64,000 nt of DNA from assembly GCA_958295985.1 (NCBI GenBank), contig OY282432.1, forward strand, positions 558,001 through 622,000, given 5' to 3'. Below the pieces are notes generated by a model that had not been told where the DNA came from, did not search any database, and saw nothing but the letters and a program-made list of their open reading frames with translations. Positions within the stretch are counted from its first letter, which is position 1; every line of letters begins with the position of its first letter. Shown here piece by piece: positions 27,101-42,100 of the stretch. The stretch comes from an uncultured Candidatus Binatia bacterium (lineage in GTDB: Bacteria > Desulfobacterota > Binatia > UBA9968 > JAJDTQ01). Made by a program: the position numbers and the translations under genes.

Positions 27101-30100
27101 CGATCGCCGCCGTGTCCGTCGCGTTCGACGTCGAACCCGCCGCGATCACGATCACCGCGTCCGAACCCACCGTGTACAACCCCGTCACCGCCGTCACCGT
27201 CACCGTCGTCGCCGCGCTCGATGGGTGCGTCAGCGTCGCGCTCACCGCCGATGCCCCGCCGTTCTCCAACACCGACGCCGGGTTCAGCGAAAGCCCGGCG
27301 TTCGGCGCGTCATCGTCGTCCGTCACCGTCAGTGCCCCGCCGCTCACCGCCAGGGGGGCCGTCCCGTCCGCCGTTGCCCGGGCGTTCGTGATCGTCGCCG
27401 TCAACGTGCCCGCCCGGTCCGGCGCGTCCGTGTCGTTGTCGGCCGCCGCGATCGTCGCCGTGTCCGTCGCGTTCGCCGTCGCGCCCGCCGCGATCACGAT
27501 CGTCGCGTCGGACCCCACCGTGTAGAAGCCCGTCTCCGCCGTCACCGTCACCGTCGTCGCCGTGCCCGACGCGCGCGACAACGTCGCCGTCACCGTCGAT
27601 TCCCCGCCGTTCTCCGAGATCGACGACGGCGTCAGCGTCAGCATCACCCCCGGCGCCCCGTCGTCGTCCGTCGTCGTTACCGACACGTCCACGTTCAAGA
27701 GCCCGTTGTAGTTGCCGTCGCTGCTCGACGGGTCGAGCCGTACATCCCAGGTCACGTCTCCGTCGTCGATGGCGTCGTCCGCCCCGGTCACCGTCACCGT
27801 CTGCGCCGTGTTCCACCCCGTCGTCGCGAAGGTCAGTGACGACGGCGACGCCGCGCCCTCGCTCGCATCCAGGCTCGATACCGTCACCGTCACCGCATGC
27901 AACGGCTGCGTCACCAGCGCCACCGTGAAGGTCGCCGTCCCCCCCGCCTCCGTCGCCTGACCCGTCACCGAACTCACCCTCAGCCCGTACTCGTTGTCCG
28001 CGTTCACCGCATACACGGTGACCGCAGAGAGCGCGTCATAGTTGTCGTCCACCGTGCTTGTCGTGTTCACCGTCAGCGTGACGGTGTAGTCCTGGTCGCC
28101 GTCCGCAGGGTTGGTCGGGGCGTCGTCCACCCCGGTCACCGTCACCGTCTGCGCCGTGTTCCAGGTCGTCGCCGTGAAGGTCAGCGACGATGGGGACACC
28201 GTCCCTTCCGTCGTGTCCGAACTCGCCACCCCGAGCACCACGTCCCCCGTCGGCTCGCTCTCCAGCGCCACCGTGAACGTCGCGGTCCCGCCACTCTCCG
28301 TCGTCCGCAGCCGCGACGATGTCGTCGTCGCCGGCGATACCACCAACCCCGCGTCGTCGTCGTCGGTGATGGTCAGCGATGCCCCGCTCACCGTCCCCGC
28401 ACCCTGGCTGTTCTGCGCCGTGCCCGTCACCGTCACAGGGTTGTCCACCGCGTCCACGTCGTTGTCCACCGCAGTGATCGTCGCCGTGTCCGTCGCGTTC
28501 GACGTCTCCCCCGCAGCTATCGTGATCGTCGCGTCCGACGAACTCACCGTGTACGACCCCGTCACCGGTGTCACCGTCACTGTCGTCGCCGCGCTCGATG
28601 GGTGCGTCAGCGTCGCGCTCACCGTCGTCGAACCCCCGTTCTCCGGGATCGACGACGACGCCACCGTCAGCGTCACCCCAGGCGCCGCGTCGTCGTCGGT
28701 CAGCGTCAGCGTGGCCCCGCTCACCGTCCCCGCGCCCTGGCTATTGCCGAGCGTCGCCGTCACCGTCGCCGTCCGGTCCGGCTCGTCCTTCGCGTTGTCC
28801 ACCCCCGCGATCGCCGCCGTGTCCGTCGCGTTCGACGTCGAACCCGCCGCGATCACGATCACCGCGTCCGAACCCACCGTGTACAACCCCGACACCGCCG
28901 TCACCGTCACCGTCGTCGCCGCGCTCGATGGGTGCGTCAGCGTCGCGCTCACCGCCGATGCCCCGCCGTTCTCCAACACCGACGCCGGGTTCAGCGAAAG
29001 CCCGGCGTTCGGCGCGTCATCGTCGTCCGTCACCGTCAGTGCCCCGCCGCTCACCGCCAGGGGGGCCGTCCCGTCCGCCGTTGCCCGGGCGTTCGTGATC
29101 GTCGCCGTCAACGTGCCCGCCCGGTCCGGCGCGTCCGTGTCGTTGTCGGCCGCCGCGATCGTCGCCGTGTCCGTCGCGTTCGCCGTCGCGCCCGCCGCGA
29201 TCACGATCGTCGCGTCGGACCCCACCGTGTAGAAGCCCGTCTCCGCCGTCACCGTCACCGTCGTCGCCGTGCCCGACGCGCGCGACAACGTCGCCGTCAC
29301 CGTCGATTCCCCGCCGTTCTCCGAGATCGACGACGGCGTCAGCGTCAGCATCACCCCCGGCGCCCCGTCGTCGTCGGTCGTCGTCACCGACACGTCCACG
29401 TTCAAGAGCCCGTTGTAGTTGCCGTCGCTGCTCGACGGGTCGAGCCGTACATCCCAGGTCACGTCTCCGTCGTCGATGGCGTCGTTCGCCCCGGTTACCG
29501 TCACCGTCTGCGCCGTGTTCCACCCCGTCGTCGCGAAGGTCAGCGACGACGGCGACGCCGCGCCCTCGCTCGCATCCAGGCTCGATACCGTCACCGTCAC
29601 CGCATGCGACGGCTGCGTCACCAGCGCCACCGTGAAGGTCGCCGTCCCCCCCGCCTCCGTCGCCTGACCCGTCACCGAACTCACCCTCAGCCCGTACTCG
29701 TTGTCCGCGTTCACCGCATACACGGTGACCGCAGAGAGCGCGTCGTAGTTGTCGTCCGCCGTGCTCGTCGTGTTCACCGTCAGCGTGACGGTGTAGTCCT
29801 GGTCGCCGTCCGCAGGGTTGGTCGGGGCGTCGTCCACCCCGGTCACCGTCACCGTCTGCGCCGTGTTCCAGGTCGTCGCCGTGAAGGTCAGCGACGATGG
29901 GGACACCGTCCCTTCCGTCGTGTCCGAACTCGCCACCCCGAGCACCACGTCCCCCGTCGGCTCGCTCTCCAGCGCCACCGTGAACGTCGCGGTCCCGCCA
30001 CTCTCCGTCGTCCGCAGCCGCGACGATGTCGTCGTCGCCGGCGATACCACCAACCCCGCGTCGTCGTCGTCGGTGATGGTCAGCGATGCCCCGCTCACCG

Positions 30101-33100
30101 TCCCCGCACCCTGGCTGTTCTGCGCCGTGCCCGTCACCGTCACAGGGTTGTCCACCGCGTCCACGTCGTTGTCCACCGCAGTGATCGTCGCCGTGTCCGT
30201 CGCGTTCGACGTCTCCCCCGCAGCTATCGTGATCGTCGCGTCCGACGAACTCACCGTGTACGACCCCGTCACCGGTGTCACCGTCACTGTCGTCGCCGCG
30301 CTCGATGGGTGCGTCAGCGTCGCGCTCACCGTCGTCGAACCCCCGTTCTCCGGGATCGACGACGACGCCACCGTCAGCGTCACCCCAGGCGCCGCGTCGT
30401 CGTCGGTCAGCGTCAGCGTGGCCCCGCTCACCGTCCCCGCGCCCTGGCTATTGCCGAGCGTCGCCGTCACCGTCGCCGTCCGGTCCGGCTCGTCCTTCGC
30501 GTTGTCCACCCCCGCGATCGCCGCCGTGTCCGTCGCGTTCGACGTCGAACCCGCCGCGATCACGATCACCGCGTCCGAACCCACCGTGTACAACCCCGTC
30601 ACCGCCGTCACCGTCACCGTCGTCGCCGCGCTCGATGGGTGCGTCAGCGTCGCGCTCACCGCCGATGCCCCGCCGTTCTCCAACACCGACGCCGGGTTCA
30701 GCGAAAGCCCGGCGTTCGGCGCGTCATCGTCGTCCGTCACCGTCAGTGCCCCGCCGCTCACCGCCAGGGGGGCCGTCCCGTCCGCCGTTGCCCGGGCGTT
30801 CGTGACCGTCGCCGTCACCGTGCCCATCCCGTCCGGCGCGTCCGTGTCGTTGTTCGCCGCCGCGATCGTCGCCGTGTCCGTCGCGTTCGCCGTCGAACCC
30901 GCCGCAATCACGATCACCGCGTCCGAACCCACCGTGTACAACCCCGACACCGCCGTCACCGTCACCGTCGTCGCCGTGCCCGACGCGCGCGACAACGTCG
31001 CCGTCACCGTCGATTCCCCGCCGTTCTCCGAGATCGACGACGGCGTCAGCGTCAGCGTCACCCCAGGCGCCCCGTCGTTGTCCGTCGTCGTCACCGACAC
31101 GTCCACGTTCAAGAGCCCGTTGTAGTTGCCGTCGCCGCTCGACGGGTCGAGCCGCACCGCCCAGGTCACCTCTCCGTCGTCGATGGCGTCGTCCGCCCCG
31201 GTCACCGTCACCGTCTGCGCCGTGTTCCACCCCGTCGTCGCGAAGGTCAGTGACGACGGCGACGCCGCGCCCTCGCTCGCATCCCGGCTCGTCACCGATA
31301 CCGTCACCGCCTGCGACGGCTGCGTCACCAGCGCCACCGTGAAGGTCGCCTGACCGCCACCCTCCGTCGCCTGACCCGTCACCGTACCCACGTCCAGCCC
31401 GTACTCGTTGTCCGCGTTCACCGCATACACCGTGACCGGGGAGCTCGCGAGCGCGTCGTAGTTGTCGTCCGCCGTGCTCGTCGTGTTCACCGTCAGCGTG
31501 ACGGTGTAGGGCCGGTTGCCGGCGGAAGGATTGGGATTGGAGAGAGTGGGAGAATCGTCCACACCGGTCAGGGTCACCGTCTGCGCCGTGTTCCAGGTCG
31601 TCGCCGTGAAGGTCAGCGACGACGCGGACACCGTGCCTTCCGTCGTGTCCGAACTCGCCACGCCGAGCACCACGTCCCCCGTCGGCTCGCTCTCCAGCGC
31701 CACCGTGAATGTCGCGGTCCCGCCACTCTCCGTCGTCCGCAGCCGCGACGTCGACGACGACGACGGCGACACCGCGAACCCCGCCGTGTCGTCGTCGGTC
31801 AGCGTCAGCGTCACGCCCAACGGCGCCGCGACATTGTTGCCGCCCGCCACCGTGCCGGAAACCGTCACCGTCTCGTCCCTCTCGTCCCTCGCGTCGCCCA
31901 CCGCCGTCACCGTCACCGCGCCCGCGCTCGTCGTCGAACCCGACGCGATCGTCAGCGTCGTCGCGGTCGACAGACTGAAGTCACCCGCCGACGCGGTCGC
32001 GCCCGCCGCCGACACCGTCACCGTCACCGCTTCGCTCGACGCACCCGACAGCGTCGCCGTCACCGTGGATACGCCGCTACTCTCCGAGATCGACGTCGGC
32101 GACAACGCCAGCGTCACCGTCGGCAGGGCCTCGTCGTCCGTGATCGTGATCGTGGCCGAGTTCACCGTCAGGCTGCCCGACGAGCCGCTCACCGTCACCG
32201 TCTCGTTGGTCTCGTCCACCGCGTCGTCCGTCGGCGTCAGCGTGAAGGTCCCGGTCTTGCTCTGTGCCTCCGCGGCGATCGTAATGTCGAAGTCCGTCAC
32301 CGCCGCGAAGTCCACCGCCGTCGCCGTGCCGCTGCCCGCCACGCTCACGGTCACCGCCGTCGCCCCGGCGAACCGGATCGTGCCATCCACCGTGGCGGTC
32401 ACCGTGATGGTGGTCGCCCCGTCGCCCTCGCCCACGCTGTTGTCGTTCACCGTCAGCGTGATCGAGGGCGTCGCGTCGTCGTCCGTCAACGCGATCGTGG
32501 CCGAGTTCACCGTCAGGCTGCCCGACGAGCCGCTCACCGTCACCGTCTCGTTGGTCTCGTCCACCACGTCGTTGGTCGGCGTCAGCGTGAAGGTGCCGGT
32601 CTTGCTCGCCTCCCCCGCGGCGATCGTGATGTCGAAGTCCGTCACCGCCGCGAAGTCCACCGCCGTCGCCGTCCCGCTCCCCCCCACGCTCACCGTCACC
32701 GTCGTGGCATCAACGAACCGGCTCGTCCCGTCCACCGTGGCGGTCACCGTGATCGTGGTGGCCCCGTCGTCCTCGGCCACGCTGTTGTCGTCCACCGTCA
32801 GCGTGATCGCGGTCGGGGCGTCGTCGTCGTCCGTCAACGTGATCGTGGCCGAGCTCACCGTCAGGCTGCCTGACGTGCCGCTCACCGTGATCGTCTCGTT
32901 CGTCTCATCGAACGCGTCGTTCGTCGGCGTCAGCGTGAAGGTGCCGGTCTTGCTCGCGTCGGCCGCGCCGATCGTAATGTCGAAGTCCGACACCGCCGCG
33001 AAGTCCACCGCTCCCGCCGCGCCGCTCCCGGCCACGCTCACCGTCACCGTCGTGTCCGTGATGAACCGGGTTCCGCCATCCACCGTGGCCGTCACCGTGA

Positions 33101-36100
33101 TCGTGGTCGCTCCGTCGTCCTCGGCCACGCTGTTGTCGTCCACCGTCAGCGTGATCGAAGTCGGCGTCGCGTCGTCGTCCGTCAACGTGATCGTGGCGTC
33201 GTTCACCGTCAGGCTGCCTGAGTAGCCGGCAAACGTCACCGTCTCGTTGACCCCGTCCAACGCGTCGTCGACCGGCGTCAGCGTGAAGTCGCTGGCGCCG
33301 CTCGCCGCCCCTGCGGCGATCACGATGTCGAAGTCCAGCCCCGCCGAGAAATTCACCCCTCCCGGCGTACCGCCCCCCGTCACGATCACGGTCACCGTCG
33401 TGGCCTCGGCGAACCGGGTCGTCCCGTCCACCGTCGCGGTCACCGTGATCGTGGTGGCCCCGTCGCCCTCGCTCACGCTGTCGTCGCTCACCGTCAAGGT
33501 GATCGCGGTCGGCGCCGCGTCGTTGTCCGTCAACGTGATCGTGGCCGAGTTCACCGTCAGGCTGCCCGACGAGCCGCTCACCGTCACCGTCTCGTCGGTC
33601 TCGTCCACCACGTCGTTGGTCGGCGTCAGCGTGAAGGTGCCGGTTTTGCTCGCCGCCCCGGCGGGGATCGTAATGTTGAACGACGACACCGCCGCGAAGT
33701 CCACCGCCGTCGCCGTGCCGCTCCCCGCCACGCTCACCGTCACCGCCGTGTCCTCGGCGAACCGCATCGTGCCGTCTACCGTGGCCGTCACCGTGATCGA
33801 GGCCGCCCCGTCCCCCTCGCCCACGCTGGTGTCGTCCACCGTCAGCGTGATCGAGGTCGGCGCCGCGTCGTCGTCCGTCAGGCTGATCGTGGCCGAGTTC
33901 ACCGTCAGGCCGGACGAAGTACCCCTGACCGTGATCGTCTCGTCGGTCTCGTCCACCGCATCGTCCGTCGGCGTCAGCGTGAAGCCCGCGGTGTCGCTCG
34001 CCGCCCCCGCCGCGATCTCGATGTCGAACGCCTCCACCGCGGCGAAGTCCACCGCCCCCGCCGTGCCGCTGCCCGCCACGCTCACCCGCACCGTCTTCGC
34101 TTCGGCGAACCGGGTGGTTCCGTCCACCGTGGCGGTCACGGTGATCGAGGTCGCCCCGTCGCCCTCGCCCACGCTGCTGTCGTCTACCGTCAGCGTGATC
34201 GAGGTCGGGGCCGCGTCGTCGTCCGTCAGGCTGATCGTGGCCGAGTTCACCGTCAGGCCGGTCGACGCGCCGCGCACCGTGATGGTCTCGTCGGTCTCGT
34301 CCAGTACGTCGTCCGTTGGCGTCAGCGTGAAGTTTGCGGTACCGCTCGCGTCGCCCGCGGCGATCGTAATGTCGAACGCCGACACCGTGGCGAAATCCAC
34401 CGCTGTCGCGGCGCCGCTGCCCGCCACGTTCACCCGCACCGTCGTGGCCGAGCCGAGCGTCGTCGAGCCGTCCAACGTGGCGGTCACCGTGATCGTGGTG
34501 GCCCCGTCGCCCTCTCCGACGCTGTTGTCGTTCACCGTCAGCGTGATCGAGGTCGGCGTCCCGTCGTCGTCCGTAAGGCTGATCGTGGCCGGGTTCACCG
34601 TCAGGCCGGTCGAAGTACCGCTGACCGTGATGGTCTCGTCGGTCTCGTCCTCCGTGTCGTCCGTCGGCGTCAGCGTGAAGGTTGCGGTACCGCTCGCCGC
34701 CCCGGCCGCGATCCCGATGTCGAAGGCGGGCACCGTCGCGAAGTCCACCACGTTCCCCGTCGTGCCGCTCGCCGACACGCTCACCCGCACCGTCTTGGCT
34801 TCGGCGAACCGGGTCGTCCCGTCCACCGTGGCGGTCACCGTGATCGTCGTCGCCCCGTCGCCCTCGCCCACGTCGTTGTCGTCCACCGTCAGCGTGATCG
34901 TGTCCGGCGCGCCGTCGTCGTCCGTGATCGTCCCATCAACCCTTAGCGCATTGGTGACGACCCCGCTGCGCGACGAGATCGTCGCGTTCGCCGCGTTGCT
35001 CCAGTTCACCACCACGGTCTCGTTCGACTCGTTCACCGTGTCGCCCGTCACCAACACGCTGAAGGTCTGCCTGGTCGTCCCCGCCGCGAAGGTCAGCGTG
35101 CCGCCGGTGATGGCCGTGTAGTCCGTCCCGGAAGTGGCCGTCCCCGTGCCCGCGTCCGCATACTGCACCGTCACCTGGCGGCCGGAGGCCGCGCTCAGGG
35201 TCACCGTATACGTCAGTGACGTCGAGCCACTGTCGCCCTCCGCCACGCTCGGCGAGCTGATCGACAGCGTCGGCGTCGCGTCGTTGTCGGTGATCGTCCC
35301 GGTGCCGGTGCCCGCCGTGGTCGAGACCGCCGCGTTCATCGGATCCTTCAGCCGCACTGTCACCGTCTCGTTCGCCTCGTCCAGGACGTCGCCCGTCACC
35401 GACACGTTGAAGGTCTGGCTGGTCGTCCCCGCCGCGAAGGTCAGCGTGCCGCCGGTGATCGCGGTGTAGTCCGTCCCGGAAGTGGCCGTCCCCGTGCCCG
35501 CGTCCGCATACTGCACCGTCACCTCGCGTCCGGAGGCGGCGCTCAGGGTCGCCGTGAAGGTCAAGACCGTCGAGCCGCTGTCGCCCTCGGTCACGCTCGG
35601 CGAGTCGATGGAGAGCATCGGCGCGGGATCGTCGTCGGTGATCGTCAGCGTCACGCTCGACGGCGCCGCCACCCCGTTGCCGCCCGAGACCGTCCCCGAC
35701 ACCGACACCGTCTCGTCCGCCTCGGCCGTCGTGTCGTGCTCCGCCGTCACCGTCACCGTGCCGGCGCTCGTCGTCGCCCTGGCCGCGATTGTCAGCGTCG
35801 TCGCGCTCGACAGGCTGAAGTCGTCGGTGGACGCGGTCGCGCCCGCCACGTCCACCGTCACCGTCACCGCCTCGCTCGACACGCCCGAAAGCGTCGCCGT
35901 CACCGTCGCCACTCCGCCCGTCTCCGAGATCGACGCCGGCGAGACCGCCAGCGTCACGGTGGGCAGCGTCTCGTCGTCCGCGATCGTCAGCGTCACGGGA
36001 AACGGCGCCGCCACCCCGTTACCCCCGGCCGCCGTCGCCGAGACCGTCACGCTCTTGTCCGGCGCATCCGTCGTGTTGTTCACCGCCGTAATCGTCACCG

Positions 36101-39100
36101 TCCCCGCGCTCGTCGTCGAACCCGCCGCGATGGTCAGCGTGTTCGCACTCGACAGCGTGAAATCCGTCCCCGACCCCGGCGATGCCGACACCGTGAGCGT
36201 CACCGCCTCGCTCGACGCGCGGTCCAGCGTCGCTGTCACCGTGCTCGACCCGGGGTTCGTCCCGTCGTGCTCGTCGATCGTCGCCGGCGACAACGCCAGC
36301 GTCACCTCCGGCAGGTCCTCGTCGTCCGTCAGCGTCAGCGCCGCCCCGGTCACCGTCACGGTCTCCGAATTGGCCGCGGCCTGGGCGTTGGCCGCCGTGC
36401 CCGTCACCGTCGTCGAACGACCGGCCGTCCCCTGGTGCACGTCGTCGTTCGCCGCCGTGACCAGCACCGTGTCCGTGGCGTTCGCCGTCTCGCCCGCCGC
36501 GATCTCGATGGTCGTGTCCGAACCCACCGTGTAGAAGCCCGTCACCGCCGACACCGTCACCGTCGTCGCCGCGCTCGACGGATGCGACAGCGTCGCCGTC
36601 ACCGTCGAAACGTTCGACGCCCCGCTCTCGTCGATCGACGACGGCGACAACGCCAGCGTCACCCCGGGCGCCCCGTCGTCGTCGGCGATGGTCAGCGTCG
36701 CGTCGGACGGAGCCGCCGCCCCGTCGCCGCCCGCGACCGTCGCCGAGACCGTCACCGACTTGTCCGGCGCGTCGGTCGCGTTATCGACCGCCGCGACCGT
36801 CACGGTTCCGGTGCTCGTCGTCGAACCCATCGCGATGGTGAGCGTATTCGCGCTCGACAGGCTGAAGTCGCCCGACACCGCCGGGGACACCGCCGCCGCC
36901 GACACCGTGACCGTCGTCGCCTCGCTCGCCGCCTTGTCCAGCGTCGCGGTCACCGTGGCCACCCCGCCGTTCTCCGAGATCGACGACGCCGACAGCGACA
37001 GCGACACGACCGGCTTGTCGTCGTCGATGACCGTGACCGTCACCGCGAGCTGGTTCGTCACATCCCCGCGGCCATAGTTGGCCGCCGTGTATCTGATCTG
37101 CTTGATCTCGTCCTGGAGGTCGCTGTCCCCTTTGGCCGTGACGGTCACCGTCTTCGCCGTGCTCCAGTCCGACGGCGTGAACGAGAGGTTGTACGGGTAC
37201 GTGAGGGCGGAGTTCAGATCGAGCTCGATGTCGGGGGGAGTGAGACCGGCCCCGGGGGGAGTGAGACCGACCCATGTTGTTCCCAATCCGGGGGCGGGCT
37301 CGGAGTCCAGGACCACGGTGAACGTCGCGCCGGCGCCTTGCTCGGTCACCGTGATGGTGGTGGGGTTGAAGGTCACGCCGGCGGTGTCGTCGTCGGTCAG
37401 CGTCAGCGTCGCGTTCGACGGGTCCGCCACGTTGTTGCCGCCCGCCGCCGTGCCGGAAACCGTCACCGACTTGTCGGCCACGTCCACGTCGTTGTCGTTC
37501 GCCGTCACCGTCACCGCGCCGGCGCTCGCCGTCGAACCCGCCGCGATGGTCAGCGTCTTCGCCGTGCTCAGATCGAAGTCCGTGGCGATCGCGCCCGTTC
37601 CCGCCACCGCGTCCACCGTCACCGTCACCGCCTCGCTCGACACCCCCGACAGCGTCGCCGTCACCGTGGAGACCCCGCCGTCCTCCGAGATCGACGTCGG
37701 CGACAGGACCAGCGTCACGAAGGGCTTGGCTTCGTCGTCCTCGATCGTCAGCGTCGCGTCCGACGGCGCCGCGACGTTGTTGCCGCCCGAGACCGTCGCC
37801 GAGACCGTCACCGTCTCGTCCGCCTCGGCCGTCGTGTCGTCCACCGCCGTCACCGTCACCGCGCCGGCGCTCGTCGTCGCCCCCTCCGCGATGGTCAGCG
37901 TATCCGCACTCGACAGACTGAAGTCGCCGGCCGACGCGGTCGCGCCCGCCGCCGACACCGTCACCGTCACCGCTTCGCTCGACACCCCCGACAGCGTCGC
38001 CGTCACCGTCGATACGTTCGACGCCCCGCTCTCGTCGATGCTCGAAGACGACAGCGACAGCGCCACCGTCGGCAACGCCTCGTCGTCCGTCAGCGTCAGC
38101 GCCGCCCCGGTCACCGTCACGGTCTCCGAATTGGCCGCGGCCTGGGCGTTGGCCGCCGTGCCCGTCACCGTCGTCGAACGACCGGCCGTCCCCTGGTGCA
38201 CGTCGTCGTTCGCCGCCGTGACCAGCACCGTGTCCGCGGCGTTCGCCGTCTCGCCCGCCGCGATCACGATGGTCGTGTCCGAACCCACCGTGTAGAAGCC
38301 CGTCACCGCCGACACCGTCACCGTCGTCGCCGCGCTCGACGGGTGCGACAGCGTCGCCGTCACCGTCGAGACCCCGCCGTCCTCCGAGATCGACGCCGGC
38401 GACAGCGAAAGCGTCACCCCCGGCGCCGCGTCGTCGTCGGTCAAGGTCAGCGTCACGTCCGGCGGCGCCGCGACATTGTTGCCGCCCGAGACCGTCCCCG
38501 ACACCGTCACCGACTTGTCCGGCGAATCCACCGTGTTCCCGTTCGCCGTCACCGTCACCGCGCCCGTGCTCGTCGTCGAACCCGCCGCGATCGTCAGCGT
38601 CGTCGCCGTGCTCAGATCGAAGTCCGCGGCGATCGCGCCCGTTCCCGACGCCGCGTCCACCGTCACCGTCACCGCCGCGCTCGACACCCCCGACAGCGTC
38701 GCCGTCACCGTGGAGACCTCGCCACTCTCCGAGATCGACGCCGGCGACAGGACCAGCGCCACCGTCGGCAACGCCTCGTCGTCCGTCAGCGTCAGCGCCG
38801 CCCCGGTCACCGTCACGGTCTCCGAATTGGCCGCGGCCTGGGCGTTGACCGCCGTGCCCGTCACCGTCGTCGAACGACCGGCCGTCCCCTGGTGCACGTC
38901 GTCGTTCGCCGCCGTGGCCAGCACCGTGTCCGCGGCGTTCGCCGTCTCGCCCGCCGCGATCTCGATGGTCGTGTCCGAACCCACCGTGTAGAAGCCCGTC
39001 ACCGCCGACACCGTCACCGTCGTCGCCGCGCTCGACGGGTGCGACAGCGTCGCCGTCACCGTCGAGACCCCGCCGTTCTCCGAGATCGACGACGACGACA

Positions 39101-42100
39101 GCGAAAGCGTCACCCCCGGCGCTCCGTCGTCGTCGGTCAAGGTCAGCGTCACGTCCGGCGGCGCCGCGACATTGTTGCCGCCCGAGACCGTCCCCGACAC
39201 CGTCACGCTCTTGTCCGGCGCATCCACCGCGTTCCCGTTCGCCGTCACCGTCACCGCGCCCGAACTCGTCGTCGAACCCGCCGCGATCGTCAGCGTCGTC
39301 GCCGTGCTCAGATCGAAGTCCGCGGCGATCGCGCCCGTTCCCGACGCCGCGTCCACCGTCACCGTCACCGCCGCACTCGACACCCCCGACAGCGTCGCCG
39401 TCACCGTGGAGACCTCGCCACTCTCCGAGATCGACGCCGGCGACAGGACCAGCGCCACCGTCGGCAACGCCTCGTCGTCGGTCAGCGTCAGAGCCGCCCC
39501 GGTCACCGTCACGGTCTCCGAATTGGCGGCGGCCTGGGCGTTGGCCGCCGTGCCCGTCACCGTCGTCGAACGACCGGCCGTCCCCTGGTGCACGTCGTCG
39601 TTCGCCGCCGTGACCAGCACCGTGTCCGCGGCGTTCGCCGTCTCGCCCGCCGCGATGACGATGGTCGTGTCCGAACCCACTGTGTAGAAGCCCGTCACCG
39701 CCGACACCGTCACCGTCGTCGCCGCGCTCGACGGATGCGACAGCGTCGCGCTCACCGTGGCCGCGCCGCCGTTCTCCGAGATCGACGACGACGCCACCGA
39801 CAGCGTCACCCCCGGCGCCGCGTCGTCGTCGGTCAAGGTCAGCGTCAGGCTCGCCGGGGCCGTCGCCCCGTTGCCGCCCGCGGACGTGGCCGAGACCGTC
39901 ACCGACTTGTCCGGCGCGTCGGTCGCGTTGTCGTTCGCCGTCACCGTCACCGTCCCCGAACTCGTCGTATCCCCCGCCGCGATCGTCAGCGTCGTCGCCG
40001 CGCTCAGCGCGAAGTCGCCCGACGCCGCCGGGGCCACGGCCGCCGCCGACACCGTGATCGTCGTCGCCTCGGTCGCCCTCCGGTCCAGCGCCGCGGTCAC
40101 CGTGGCCACCCCGCCGTTCTCCGAGATCGACGACTCCGACAGCGACAGCGACACGACCGGCTTGTCGTCATCGACGACCGTGACCGTCACCGCGACCTCG
40201 TTCGTCACCCCGCCCGCATAGCCGGCCACCGTGTACCTGATCTCCTTGGTGTCGTTCCGGACGTCGCTGTCCCCGGAGGCCGTGACGGTCACCGTCTGCG
40301 CCGTGCTCCAGTTCGTCGGGTTGAACGAGAGATTGTACGGGTACGTGCGGACGCCGTTCAGATCGATCTCGGCGTCGGAGCGACCGAGACCGACCGTCGT
40401 CGTCCCGGGGGGAGGCTCGGAGTCCAGGACCACGGCGAACGTCGCGCCGGCGGCGTCTTGCTCGGTCACGGTCAGGGCGGTGGGGGTGAAGGTCACGCCC
40501 GCGGTGTCGTCGTCCGTGGTGCTCACCCTGACGGTGGAGTTGCCGACAGCGCGGTAGTGGGCGTCTCCCGCCGACCCTAGCGCGCTGTCGGGATTCAAGA
40601 TGACGTTCCAGGTCACGTCGCCGTCGTCGCCGTCGTCGTCGACGCCGGTCACCGTCACCGTCTGCGCCGTGTTCCAGACGCCCGGCGCGAAGGTCAGCGA
40701 CGACGGCGACACCGTGCCCTCGCTCGCGTCCCCGCCCGTCACCGTCACCGTCACCGCCGCCGTCGGCCGCGTCGCCAGCTTCACCGTGAAGGTCGCCGTC
40801 CCGCCCGCCTCCGTCGCCTGCCCCGTCACCGCGCTCACCGTCAGCCCGGCGACGTCGTCGTCCTCGTTGGGCACCGACACGGTCTGGGTAACCACACGGT
40901 TATACGGCAGGTTACTGACGCCGGTCTCGCTCGGGTCTACCGTCACCCGGCAAATCTGGTTGCCGTCGTTGACATCGTCGTCCTTGCCCCGCACCGTCAC
41001 CGTATGCGGCGAATTCCACAGGCTCGCCGCGGCCGCCGTGGCGTCGCCGCCGGTGGGCACCATGGCGACGGTCCCGGAGACGCCATACGTCGCGCCGCCG
41101 TCCGCCGACACCTCGCATTCGGAGGTGTCCTGGCTGGTAACCAGTACATTCACGGTCTGGCTCGGGTTGGACGTCAGGCGCACCGTGAACGTGTCCGTGC
41201 CGCCCGCCTCCGTGGTCGCGGTCGAACCGCCGCTCTCGACCACGGTCATCCCACCTTCGTCGTCCGTGACGGTCAGCGTCGCGTCGGGCGGCGCCTTCAC
41301 GTCGCCGCTCGCCGTTGCCGAGACCGTGACGGTCTTGTCCGGCGCGTCGGCCGCGTTATCGACCGCCGTCACCGTCACCGTCCCGGTGCTCGTCGTCGAA
41401 CCCGTCGCGATCGTCAGCGTGTTCGCCGTGCTCAGCGTGAAGTCGGCGGACAACGCCGGGGCCACCGCCGCCGCCGCCACCGTGAGGGTCGTCGCCGCGC
41501 TCGCCGCCTTGTCCAGCGTCGCCGTCACCGTGGAGACCCCGCCGTTCTCCGAGATCGACGACGGAGACAGCGAGAGCGTCGCCTTGGGCGGCGCGACGAT
41601 GGGCACCCACTCCGTGTTGTAGTAGATCACGTTGCTACCGCCCCCCCACTCTCTCGTGAAGAGGATGACGATGCCGTCGTTGTCGATCATCGGCTGCGTG
41701 ATCCCGATCGTCACGGACCTCGCGGACCCGATGTCGTTGGCGAGTTTCGTGCACTCGGTGCTGCTCGGCCCGGGGATGCCGGTATGCGCCCGCTGGGTGA
41801 CCTGCTTGTTGGCGCACGCCCAGACGTCGGTAGTCCCTTGCTGGTAGCCTCCCGTGAACGCGATCGTCTGCGAAGTCGTCTCGGCGACCAGCGACGCCGT
41901 GGTGACGTCCCAATTGGTCTGTGGCTGGCCGATGTTGCGCCACGTCGTATCGCTGCCGGTCGGCACGGAGCCGTCGTTGTCGGTGATCGTCAACGTCAGG
42001 CCCGCCGGGGCCGACACGCCGTTGCCCCCCGATACCGCGCCCGAGACCGTCACCGTCTTGTCCGCCGCCGCCTCGACGTTGTTGTTCACCGCCGTGAGCG

